Origin: Fragilaria radians
Taxonomy: Eukaryota; Bacillariophyta; Fragilariophyceae; Fragilariales; Fragilariaceae
Length of the DNA: 12,989 nt
NCBI GenBank assembly: GCA_900642245.1
Contig: CAAAJI010000379.1
Span: 18,445 to 31,433, forward strand
Reading direction: 5' to 3'
This document shows positions 1 to 7,900 of the stretch, piece by piece. The translations under genes and the position numbers were made by a program. The notes beneath the pieces were generated by a model. That model did not search any database. It saw only the letters and a list, made by a program, of their open reading frames with translations, and had not been told where the DNA came from. Within the stretch, counting starts at the first letter, position 1, and every line of letters begins with the position of its first letter.

Positions 1-31
1 ATCTTCAGGAATTCAAAATCATTTTGAAGTC

Positions 32-698
32 ATGGGCTTGTACAATAAGTCTAAGTCTTTGATCATATCTATGAACCTCTGTAGCGTCAAAAACATGATC
101 CAACTTTCCAATTTGGACTTACAGGATTTTGGAAATATGTTTTCACGTCAAGATCTACGAGATTCTGTGTTCCAAGATTCTATTATTAAAGTCATATGCT
201 TGGGAAAGTGTTTTAACACACTAATTAAAGAAAAATCTGGTTTAGATATTCATGCTGATGTGACAGAGCAATTAATCCCGTCCACATTTGAAGAAGAGAC
301 CAATCTTCTAAATACAGACAATATGGACTTTTAATGATGGCACTTGAAACTTGTAATGCCTCCTCATCTCATGATATTGATGGAGCCAACAAGTTATTTT
401 TTTGCTCTTACTCTTCATGACTATCCTGGAGAAAATATTTCAAACTTTGCAGCAGAACCTATTAGATTAATGAAGATTATGTAAGAAGAGAATACACTTC
501 CAGTAGGTTCAAAAACGTCTTGTGAAAAGGTTAATTGCAAGATCTTTTTTAGTTAGATTTCTTGAAGTCAATGGAATTTAAATACCGGGTCATGGATCCA
601 CTTGCACTCTCCAAGGATCATGATTATGTAACTCTGGGACCCATTGCACTTCTATCAACCCTCCAACATGCTCATGGACAATTGATTGCAACTTATTA
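32..698 (+). pseudogene. Copia A: decayed gag-like region
   Basis: This is a gag-like (capsid-type) region of an LTR retrotransposon, broken into several frames. An open stretch at 32-334 has no diagnostic motif alone. The clearest part is at 356-484, where LTLHDYPGENISNF appears, like the 'L-x-L-x-DYPGEN' segment found in gag regions of stramenopile LTR elements; it ends at an in-frame TAA (482-484). A third block near 569-700 reads YRVMDPLALSKDHDYVTLGP and then STLQHAHGQLIATYY, like the helical gag segment that follows in such elements. A +1/-1 shift near 400 links two readings of the DIDGANKLFF segment. No zinc knuckle, protease or integrase follows; RT sequence begins at once. Only the motif matches from memory support gag; the first 300 bases could be something else. 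Confidence 0.5.
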
Positions 699-700
699 TT

Positions 701-1505
701 TTATGATACACTAAAGCAAGGTTTACTTGAAAGTGGGTGGAATCAAAGTCAATTTGATCCCTGTTTCTTTAAGAATCCTGGAATGATTTGCGTTGTTGAT
801 GTTGATGACACAATTGTTGGAGTGCTTGTCATCACCAACATCAATCGAGATATAGAGTCTCTTGGCATAACTGAGAGAACAAAAAACCATAATCTAACTT
901 TGCAAAATGCAGGGGTGCTTAGTGATTCTTTGGGTATTCGAATCCAACAAGTTGATAAACTCAGATTCAAATTTACACAGCTCAGATTAATTGAGAAATT
1001 CTTTCACACCATGTGTTTATGGGAGTGTAACAGGTGCAACGCTCCCGCTACAACAGATCCACTAAATCTGGACCTTGATGGTTCAGTATTCAAAGAAGAT
1101 TGGAATTATGATTCGGTGATTGGCATGATGATGTATCTTGCCAATAATACTTGTCCCAACATAGCCTATGCAGTTCATCAGGCAGCTAGGTTTACCCATC
1201 AATCTTGACATTCACATGCTGTAGGAGTGAAGCGGATTGCAAGATATTTGAAGCAAGCAAAGCATGAAGGTATGCTATATGTCCACAGATGTCCCTCATA
1301 GTAGATTGCTATGTTGATGCGGAATGTGTAGGTTGTTTTTCAATTGCAAATAAACAAGATCCTGTGTCAGCTAAACCTTGTACCAGGTATGTGATTATGT
1401 CTTGGGGAGCCCTTTCCTTTGGACACCTAAGATGCAAACACAAATTGCCCTAGTACATTGCTCCGAATCAGGCTATGCGCGACTTGATAACAATGACAAT
1501 GGTAT
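701..1505 (+). pseudogene. Copia A: reverse transcriptase C-terminus and RNase H
   Basis: Remnant of a Ty1/Copia polyprotein. It starts with FYDTLKQGLLESGWNQSQFD (Copia 'W-x-LK-x-GL...QS-x-DPC-F'), then the RT active-site box as VVDVDD (normally YVDD). Next comes a connection segment with DWNYDSVIGMMMYLANNTCP and IAYAVHQAARF. An in-frame TGA at 1206-1208 replaces an expected Arg codon, and the frame resumes as HSHAVGVKRIARYLK. RNase H follows in pieces: CYVDAECVGCF holds the first Asp, QDPVSAKP follows, and NQAMRDLI is the usual 'SQAMRDLIP' block at about 1465-1492. The catalytic Glu region is scrambled and holds a stop. The part upstream of RT (protease, integrase, most of RT) is missing. 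Certain as a Copia relic; not functional. Confidence 0.9.
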
Positions 1506-1668
1506 TCAGAGTTCACAAAACATATACACATTCAAAATCTGTCGTTGACGCCACAATGTTGATAAGAAATGTAAAATTCATGCATGCGCAAAAAATATGT
1601 AAGTTGTCATTGGAACCCGCCACCTCGGCAAAAAGGATGCATTCACAAGGATACCGACATCCACAGCC

Positions 1669-1689
1669 GAGAGAGGGGGGGAAGGGGAG
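1669..1689 (+). other. Polypurine tract of Copia A
   Basis: An unbroken purine run of 21 bases, including seven consecutive G, lies directly before a TGTGACAC sequence. This is where an LTR retrotransposon keeps its plus-strand primer, between the end of RNase H and the 3' LTR. Orientation agrees with Copia A. Confidence 0.75.
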
Positions 1690-1721
1690 TGTGACACAAG
1701 TGTGACACAAGTGTGACACAA
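1690..1721 (+). repeat. 11-bp tandem repeat at the LTR edge (x2.9)
   Basis: TGTGACACAAG occurs at 1690-1700 and 1701-1711, then TGTGACACAA at 1712-1721. All copies are identical over the shared length. The array begins at the first base of the presumed LTR. Confidence 0.95.
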
Positions 1722-1935
1722 TTAAATTTTGTTGTGCTCTATCTCGACTGGTACTACGAACGGAAATTAAATTATATAAACCATAATATTTGGACCTTGC
1801 CGCCAAATCATTCTACGAAAAGTAAATCAACTACCGGTAGTATTCCCATTTTCTTTCGATTATTTCGAAATATATCCTCCCACTATTCCCCCCAAAATGA
1901 AGCAAAACGAGAATTAACTTGTAAGGTATTGATAT
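1690..1935 (+). mobile_element. 3' LTR (partial) of Copia A
   Basis: The LTR is inferred to begin with TG at 1690, right after the polypurine tract. Its first 11 bases are present nearly three times in tandem. A TATA-like TATATAAA sits at 1773-1780, as expected for an LTR promoter. I could not place the 3' end: no clear CA terminus, primer site or target duplication is visible, and no second copy lies in the window, so the right boundary is arbitrary. Confidence 0.5.
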
Positions 1936-2001
1936 GAAAATCGGGAAAATCGGTGATTTGCTTCCTTGATTAAACTGAACAGATTTAATTACCTCTATTT
2001 A

Positions 2002-2504
2002 TTACTCATCGATATAGTTCAATCCAGCAGTAGTCATACCCTTATACTTATGAATAGTAATATTCAACTAGTCGACACAGATCTTACTGGAATACCCTTT
2101 CCCAACATATTCTTGAATCTCATTATCAAAGTCTGCAATCATATCATTCACGACATCATCAACCTCGCCTTTAGGAAAGATAGTCCTCCATTAAAGATTG
2201 AAAAAATATGAAGTTGAGGGTTCACACGAAATGCCTTCTTAGAAGTAAAGTGCTCCATGAGTATCCTATGGAGCGAAGCCTTAGTAGCCTTAAGGAAAAT
2301 CTGGTAATAATTCTCATTGTACTTGTTAGGCTTCAGAGTATGATGAGCGAGAGTTTTGGCATTGTCTTCCATAAGATGCTCATTTACAATAGTCCGAAGC
2401 TTATTCGACTTCTCAAGCTTATGCTGTCTCTTCCCATTCTGTATTTCACCACACATTACCTGATCATTATGAAGTACGTAAGATAGTTGTTGAGGTTTTG
2501 TCAT
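2002..2504 (-). pseudogene. Decayed gene of unknown function (weakly DUF6824-like N-terminus)
   Basis: A minus-strand coding remnant. The ATG at 2504 has A at -3, and a TATA-like TATTTATA lies roughly 25-35 bases upstream. The first frame (118 residues) holds NDQVMCG, HKLEKSNKLRTIVNEHLMED and further basic helical sequence. The spacing of the CG, H, N, LR and IV residues is vaguely like the DUF6824 domain abundant in diatoms ('DVLCGRG...H-x-GN-x-x-FR-x-LV'), but the second half does not match, so I do not assign it. A frameshift near 2180-2200 leads to 58 codons read from 2178 to 2002: FPKGEVDDVVNDMIADF, NEIQEYVGKGYS, an in-frame TAG, then ITIHKYKG and NYIDE before TAA. The acidic, protein-like composition across the shift argues for one broken gene. 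Product unknown. Confidence 0.4.
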
Positions 2505-2574
2505 TTCTATATTGTCAATATTTCTATAAATATGCGAAATAACTAACTTCCCCCGCCTGTCTATCTGCCTGTGT

Positions 2575-2610
2575 CAACGTCGGGTCCAACGTCGGGTCCA
2601 ACGTCGGGTC
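2575..2610. repeat. 12-bp tandem repeat x3
   Basis: CAACGTCGGGTC occurs three times without mismatch at 2575-2586, 2587-2598 and 2599-2610. It is much richer in G+C than its surroundings and contains CG dinucleotides. It lies between the unknown decayed gene and the probable LTR material to its right. Confidence 0.95.
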
Positions 2611-2985
2611 AGGTGGTTCCAGTCCTTGTTCCATGAGCTCTGTTCTGCTCTGCTCTTAGCACAGTCACATAATCTGTTCCTGTCGCATCAACCGCGTACC
2701 CCTTGTTACTGGTCTTTGGCAACCTTTTCAATGATGTGGTTGATGATCTTCAGAAACTTGTGTATATACATACGGGAGTTTATCTATCGCTGCGGGGGGA
2801 TAAGGTGTAGATACCCTCGGCTTTTTCAAAACGATTGGGAACATCTTGATATCGCTTGTATGCCTCGAAAGCTCGACGCTATAATCTAGCCTAGCGAAAC
2901 TTTGTCATCGTGAATCGGAAAACTTCCTTATAACTTTACATCAGTACTGTATCACGTACATACTAACCACGTATCGACTCTGACA
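2611..2985 (-). mobile_element. Possible LTR material of a minus-strand Copia
   Basis: On the minus strand the RNase H scrap ends at 3034. About 50 bases later comes AAGGTTGGG followed by TGTCAGAG at 2985, the position and form expected for a short polypurine tract and an LTR start. The sequence to the left is non-coding and I recognise no gene in it. No second LTR copy or closing CA was found, so the left edge is a guess and the call rests mainly on position. Confidence 0.25.
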
Positions 2986-3033
2986 CCCAACCTTAAATTT
3001 TTCGCTTCACCATTTCTTAATGTAACTTCTCAA

Positions 3034-3198
3034 TCAATATTGACGAATGTTTCTTGAACATAACAATTCAATGCCCAAGTTCTTAGTGAACAAGTCACTG
3101 GGGTTATTTTCGGACTATATCCATTTGATCTTCTCTCCTTCGCTTCATCAAAAAAGAGATAGCAAAAATTGATAAGTGTCATATTCCGCTGAATCTGA
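3034..3198 (-). pseudogene. Copia RNase H C-terminal scrap
   Basis: Read on the minus strand, the last codons of a Copia polyprotein are visible: GEKIKWI, a stop, SENNPSDLFTKNLGIELL, then RNIRQY and TGA at 3036-3034. 'SEDNPADLFTKNL' near the C-terminus is a hallmark of Copia RNase H. Further upstream (towards 3198) EYDTYQFLLS aligns loosely with the usual 'RYHFLRE' segment. At least three in-frame stops make it dead. It lies head-to-head with plus-strand Copia B, whose recognisable coding begins at about 3190, so the two relics meet or overlap by a few bases. Confidence 0.75.
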
Positions 3199-4069
3199 TG
3201 ATCCAGGTCAAAACTTGTGCACAGAAGATGACCCAAGAGCAGATATGGATCATCCCTTAATGTACCTCTACAAGACAAGTAGTGATCCAGATACTCTAAC
3301 ACTACTGGAAGCCCTCAAAGCACCTGATACTAGTTGATTCAAAGAAGCAATGGTGTCAGAGGTAAATGAGCACAACACAAGACATCATTGGAAACCAGTG
3401 CTTAAAATTAGACCTGACAACACCATTAAACTACCTGCAGATTGGGCAATGTAACACAAACGGCGCATTGACTGCCAAGAAGTTTATAAGTCGAAAAGTT
3501 TACTTAATTTTGGAGGCCATAAAATGGTGAACGGCCTACATTACCTTGAAACCTACAGCCCTGTGGTTGCATGGCAGAATATTTGCCTTTTCCTTATTTA
3601 ACCGCACTAAACAAGTGGCACACTACCCTAATTGATTTTGTCATGGCCTTTACTCACGCTCCCATGGATAAACCAGTGTATATGCATCTGCCACCGGGAG
3701 TTAACTTACCAGGACTAGACAGCAGCTAACATTGCTTACAAGTGTTGAAAAACATTTTTGGAGGCAAGGATTCAGGAAGAATCTGGTTTCATCACCTTCA
3801 TCACCACCTTGTAAATGTTTTAGGATACACTCAATCTACTTATGATGAATGTGTATTTTATCACATATTTGTTGTCTACACTGATGATGGAATACTCTTT
3901 TATCCATCTGAGTTAACCATCCAAAATCAAATCAAGGACATTGAGAAGTGTTTTGAAGTTGAAATTCAAGGAAATCTAATATCTTGGAATTCACATCAAG
4001 CATCACAATGGTGGCAACATAATCATGAGTCAACCACATCTCATCGATTCCATGTTGTCTGACCTTAAC
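3190..4069 (+). pseudogene. Copia B: reverse transcriptase region
   Basis: Ty1/Copia RT, plus strand, from the segment before RT to its thumb. Recognisable blocks in order: DDPRADMDHPLMYL and SSDPDTLTLLEALKAPD (Copia 'SSDPDT...EAMK-x-PD'), FKEAMVSEVNEH, HKRRIDCQEVYKSKS, ETYSPVVAW, then in another frame NKWHTTLIDFVMAFTHAP with the first catalytic Asp, VYMHLPPGVNLPG, VLKNIFGGKDSGRIWFHHL, QSTYDECVFY, and FVVYTDDGILFYPSE, which carries the catalytic pair as YTDD. After another shift near 3980 it reads LGIHIKHHNGGN and SQPHLIDSMLSDLN. Lesions include stops at about 3334, 3452 and 3600-3730 and at least two frameshifts. Integrase, connection and RNase H are missing; Gypsy sequence follows immediately. 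Confidence 0.92.
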
Positions 4070-5588
4070 TAGATTACCCAAAAAGGTATCCAACCAGTGT
4101 ATAAAAAGGAGGAAGCCATTCTTAAGATTGACGCTCCAAAAACTAGGAAAGAACTATGCCAGTTTATTGGCATAGTCAACTACTATCGCAACAAGTGGTT
4201 TTGCAGAAGTGAGTTACTTGCTCCTTTGCCTAGTCTCACATCAAGCAATGTTAATTTGAATGGCTCCCAAGCCATCAACCAGCATCTGACAAAATCAAAA
4301 AGGTTATTCAGACTGAGGTGCTTCTAGCATACCCAGATTTTGATAAACAATTCCACGTATACCCTGATGCATCTGATCATCAGTTGGGAGTAGCAATTAT
4401 TTCGGATAATAAGCCCATAGCCTTTTATTCACTAGAACTTAATGCAGTCCAAAGAAGGTACACCACAACAGAATGATCTACTACTCTTGAAACTTGCAAA
4501 AAATATAATTATATTTTTGTTGGGATATCCAATTTTAGTCTATACAGACCATAAAATAATACCTTCAATGGGTTAAAAGCTTCAGATTGTGTTGTACGCA
4601 GGCTTCTATGCTTAGAAGAATATTGAGTATCCTTTGAAGAGAGAAAAATGTTGTAGCAGATGCATTGTCTAGACTAGACATTGATGACCTAAAGATTCAG
4701 GAAGAGGAAGTCTTAGCACTTCTCTCTGAATCAGAATTTAGAAACATCAAATTTTCCATCCATAATGCCTTAACTTTTTAGGAACAGATGAAAGTTCAAG
4801 GACTCAGAGATAAAGGGATATCACAACCCTACTATTCTATGCAAGATATTGAAGGCTACAACCTTCTATGCTTTAAGGATAAAATATACATTCCTCAGTC
4901 TTTAAGACAATGAGTAGTCTACTGGTATCATCAATCCTTACTTCATCCAGGACAGACTTGTATTAAACAGACTATCAGTAACATTTTGACATGGCCTGGT
5001 CTAACGCAGGATGCTGAACATTTCTGTTCCCAGTCTGTCAATTAACACAAAAGGAAAGTAAGAAATATGGTCTCTTGCCTCCTAACACAGCAGAATCAGA
5101 CCCCTGGGTCATTAAAGCCAACCTGACTACAAGTCATAATCTTCAAGCAATTGCAATCATTGAGTCCACAAGGTGGTCAATAATATTCTCAGATCATTTG
5201 ACTTAGAAGAGGATAATCCTTTTGAGTACTTCCTCCAATCTACTGCCTGGGCTATTTGAAGCACCTATCAGACAACACTACAGGCATCACCTTGTCAGTT
5301 GGTGTTTGGCAGAGATATGATTCACAATATTGCCTTCAAGGCAAATTGGGATCAATTCAAAAAAGAATACAGGGCATTATCAATAAGTCCAAAAAAAAAG
5401 AAAATAAGAGTCGAATTCCTCATGATAGAGACAATTGGAATCCTACGGAAGCTTTCAACACCTTGTAGGGGACTATATCCGGTAACTCAGGTATATAATA
5501 ATGACACCGTCCAGATTCAAAAGGAATTGTATTTGAGCAAGTTAATATCCGCCAGATCTTGCCTTTGAAACTCTCAGGTTATGTATAA
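4070..5588 (+). pseudogene. Gypsy 1: RT thumb, RNase H and integrase
   Basis: Ty3/Gypsy pol remnant. It opens with TAG, then ITQKGIQPVYKKEEAIL and KELCQFIGIVNYYRNKW, the thumb/connection of Gypsy RT. RNase H follows after a frameshift near 4250: VLLAYPDFDKQFHVYPDASD (Asp present), KPIAFYSLELNAVQRRYTTT, LVYTDHK, and finally VVADALSRLDIDD in shifted frame. Integrase begins with the zinc-binding HQSLLHPGQT, TWPGLTQDAEHFC and VCQLTQKESKKYG, then LPPNTAESDPWV. The catalytic core is nearly gone: LQAIAIIE runs straight into VHKVVNNILRSFDLEEDN, so the second Asp is deleted; the first Asp appears as Asn. The tail STYQTTLQASPCQLVFGRDM and RIPH to VNIRQILPLKL ends at TAA 5586-5588. Many stops and frameshifts; inactive. 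Confidence 0.92.
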
Positions 5589-5590
5589 TC

Positions 5591-5839
5591 TTGGGGGCAA
5601 ATGACATACTTTGAGTTAAGTTCATTAAAGATAGTACCAAATACTATAGGTTGTAAGCAATACAGTCTAATAATACTATAATGAATTACTAAGACTAAGA
5701 GATTCATGTGTTTACCGATACTGGAAACATCCAAAATTATTGTTTGTACATAGCAAATAATACCTGAATTAATATTCTCATATTTATTCATCTAAAACTA
5801 GAATAGGTCACTTAGGCAACCATTCTTTCTAAACCTTTC
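5591..5839 (+). mobile_element. Polypurine tract and probable 3' LTR of Gypsy 1
   Basis: Just after the integrase stop lies TTGGGGGCAAA (5591-5601), followed by TG at 5602. A G-rich tract a few bases after the integrase end and before TG is the normal Gypsy arrangement. The following AT-rich stretch has no coding sign in the integrase orientation. The right LTR boundary and a second copy were not found, so the end is set only by the start of the next recognisable feature. Confidence 0.4.
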
Positions 5840-6144
5840 ACTGATATGCAGTTTGACGAAGCGAGTGAAGAAAACTCGTTTGGCACAAAAAACGCAAGGG
5901 AAAGTTTCTAACTCATGGTCTCATCATGCCCAAACTTATTCTATGGAATCTACGAGCCAGTGGTACCAATACATTTGCCGCAGATAAGGATACACCAGGG
6001 ATTGGTATACTCTCTGGATTTTCCCAATCCACATTTAAGGCATTTATGTCAGGGTGTAACTTTGAGCTGTTGACACCAATTTACCTTCTCAAGGAAAGTC
6101 TTCACGTCTCCCGATATGATGCGATTGCTGCTTGCGCTAAGTAA
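5840..6144 (+). pseudogene. DUF2828/DUF7788 (vWA-like) protein, broken C-terminal fragment
   Basis: This fragment matches the C-terminal end of the DUF2828/DUF7788 family, a von Willebrand A-like domain of unknown function found in eukaryotes and in some giant viruses. The first frame gives TDMQFDEASEENSFGT, like the family's 'SDMQFDEA' segment. After a shift between about 5880 and 5905 comes MPKLILWNLRASGTNTF (family 'P-x-IVFWN'), TPGIGILSGFSQSTFKAFMSG (family 'GV-x-LVSGFS...LK') and a final RYDAI with a stop at 6142-6144. That end position fits the family, where RYD lies close to the C-terminus. Everything upstream, including the metal-binding 'D-x-SGSM' region, is absent, and Gypsy LTR-like sequence lies there instead. 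Family call from remembered motifs; cellular role unknown. Confidence 0.7.
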
Positions 6145-6710
6145 TATTGTATGTTCGAAAAAAGTACAATATAATTATATCATTCTACCCACATGTGTGG
6201 CCATAATCTCAAAAGGATGCTCTGTCATCTGATCAGTATTCTTGACATCTATGATACTATTTGAATTACTTGAGGTATTCTTGCTTTTGTAGACCTCACC
6301 TGTCACACAATTTCTATGTATCCACAAATTGATGTTCTTTACATTCTTTCCTTTTGAGTCTCTCAAAGTTATTCATTTACAAAAACAAATCCACATTGCA
6401 CGTTTGTTGCTTCTTCTATAAATCTTCTTTTTCATGTAGAGTACAAGTCAATGTGTTAATGTCTTCATTCATATTCTCTGCCTTGACATGCCAAGATGTG
6501 AGCTGAGGCTACTAATTTATTAGTCAGAGAGGTCCATGGAGATTCACAATAGGTCCAAGATTAGTTTTTGTTGTCTAAATTCCTAGCTCATAATTTTTAC
6601 ATTTTTGTAAACTAACCTTAATTATCAATCTACATCCTGCATAATGAATTTACTTAGCTTCAACTTTCTAACATAGCACAACAAAATAAATAACATTGTT
6701 CATTAACAAG
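6145..6710. other. No recognised gene (6145-6710)
   Basis: AT-rich stretch between the DUF2828 fragment and Gypsy 2. A 63-codon open frame on the minus strand (6366-6175) has no motif I recognise, and its composition does not stand out. This is where a 5' LTR of Gypsy 2 would be expected, but no TG...CA-bounded repeat or primer-binding site is evident. Confidence 0.5.
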
Positions 6711-7291
6711 TTTTTTAAGCTGATTCCGTGCAAGTTCACAGGTTTTGAAGTCCATGTGACTGAAAATCCAATTTGGCAAGCACCAATTCCAAGGGATTGC
6801 AATTTAAGGGCAACGCTTGACGAGTCTATTAAGCCATCACACTAAGAAACCGTCTCATTTTTACTTTGTGGAATGCCTCTGCAAAATGTCTTGTCAAAAT
6901 TTCCTGGTAATCATCAGGAGTGGAACAACAAAACATTTGAACAGGCACTACAAGCGTTTGCGCTTAATTACTGTAGTTCAACTGCAAGGAAGGAACAAAA
7001 AGGTTTATGAAAAGGCACTTGGGACTCCCCAGTGGTCAAATGACTGCAACACTCCTAAGTACAATCCAGCAGTTTCATTGTTAATTAACATATTTACAGG
7101 GAACAGGTAATAAAGTTCATGCGGATGACATCCAAGAAATGGTTTATGATGCATTACCCAATTACATACACATGATTATTGCAACATCTGATTGTAAGTG
7201 GGACAATGATACTAAATTGGATGCTGAGGTTGGTGCATACTTTTATTGCCTACTTGATCACATGAAGCTTCCACACAGAACAAAAGCCTCC
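6711..7291 (+). pseudogene. Gypsy 2: decayed gag
   Basis: A gag-like polyprotein region. One open reading runs from about 6711 to a TAA near 6842: FKLIPCKFTGFEVHVTENPI, then DCNLRATLDESI. It continues as PLQNVLSKFPGNHQEWNNKT and FEQALQAFALNYCSSTARK, then stops (about 7007). A shift leads to TATLLSTIQQFHC, a stop, YLQGTGNKVHADDIQEMVYD and ALPNYIHMIIATSDCKWD, which fits the 'DDI-x-EMVYDA-x-P' helical block seen in gag of stramenopile retroelements, then KLDAEVGAYFYCLLDHMKLP. The sequence passes directly into Gypsy RT in the same frame at about 7292. No zinc knuckle or protease is seen. Assignment to Gypsy rather than Copia gag rests on the RT that follows. Confidence 0.6.
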
Positions 7292-7464
7292 TAAGACTTG
7301 AAGCAACTGCGCTCACCCTTAGAGCTAATTAATTACTATCGCGAAATGTGGAAGCGACGATCACACATATTAGCTCCTTTAATGGAACTTACAAAAGTCC
7401 TAAGGGAGGAAAATAATTAATTTAAATGGGAAGAGGCCCAAGATGACGCCTAACGTTTTATTTT
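7292..7464 (+). pseudogene. Gypsy 2: RT thumb/connection fragment
   Basis: Begins at TAA (7292-7294) in the gag frame and reads DLKQLRSPLELINYYREMWK, then RRSHILAPLMELTK, the Gypsy segment 'ELR-x-FIGLINYYRD-x-W-x-RRS-x-LAPLT-x-LT'. It continues EENN, a stop, FKWEEAQDDA, another stop and RFIL, corresponding to the start of the 'W-x-x-x-x-Q-x-AF' block before RNase H. Similarity is lost after about 7464, so all of RNase H and integrase is missing. It overlaps in family position the start of Gypsy 1 but is clearly a different, diverged copy. Confidence 0.85.
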
Positions 7465-7804
7465 GTTTTCTATAGATTCGTCAAAGTTAAGCTGGTCAGG
7501 TCATATCATGGCTAAAGCTAATGGCGGTCAACTCACTTTATATAATCTATCGGTTATTTGTAAACCTTTTAGCACTTCTAGCAGGACTATGAACCTTAAT
7601 TACTTCAAAGTCAGACAAACCATAACTACTACCATTCACCACACCAACTGTAGTTGCCACCGCCAAGGAGAAAAACAGAAATCAATTTATCTTCTTTAGC
7701 AGCCTAGTAAAGAAAAATACAATACTAAAAGAATACTGCAGTATTACCTTCTCTAGCACCTGATAAGAATAAACGAAAACACAAGGAAAGTAAGGAAACT
7801 GTCG
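7465..7804. other. No recognised gene (7465-7804)
   Basis: A 78-codon open frame (7463-7699, plus strand) shows no motif and is Thr/Ser/Asn-rich in the way of translated non-coding AT-rich DNA. No RNase H sequence continues from Gypsy 2. Nothing else recognisable. Confidence 0.5.
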
Positions 7805-7870
7805 CGGCGAAAATGATGACCGAGGGAAAAAAGACAGTCGTATCTTTGGTTGAATAATATATTTTCGCCG
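7805..7870. repeat. 10-bp perfect inverted repeat
   Basis: CGGCGAAAAT at 7805-7814 is the exact reverse complement of ATTTTCGCCG at 7861-7870, with a 46-base spacer. The G+C-rich arms stand out from AT-rich surroundings. It could be a cruciform, a terminal repeat of a tiny element, or chance. Confidence 0.7.
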
Positions 7871-7900
7871 AAATTGGAAAAACTAAGGTTTCACTCATCT

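Noticed and set aside
1475..1806. Open frames on both strands around the Copia A polypurine tract and LTR
   Set aside because: They run through a purine tract and tandem repeat and are explained by non-coding LTR sequence.
1690..2610. CRISPR-like array from the 11- and 12-bp repeats
   Set aside because: The units are directly tandem, without spacers, and the genome is eukaryotic.
2626..2889. 87-codon plus-strand open frame
   Set aside because: Composition and lack of motif suggest chance; it lies in probable LTR-type non-coding DNA. A minus-strand reading ending KVAKDQ was also too short to support.
3034..5588. A programmed-frameshift, functional gag-pol
   Set aside because: Stops and shifts are scattered at many points, domains are missing and two different superfamilies are joined; this is decay, not recoding.
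6175..6366. 63-codon minus-strand open frame
   Set aside because: Slightly protein-like, but no motif, no supporting context and no continuation across shifts.
7463..7699. 78-codon plus-strand open frame after Gypsy 2
   Set aside because: No family motif, Thr/Ser/His-rich low-information sequence and no link to the Gypsy frame; treated as chance.
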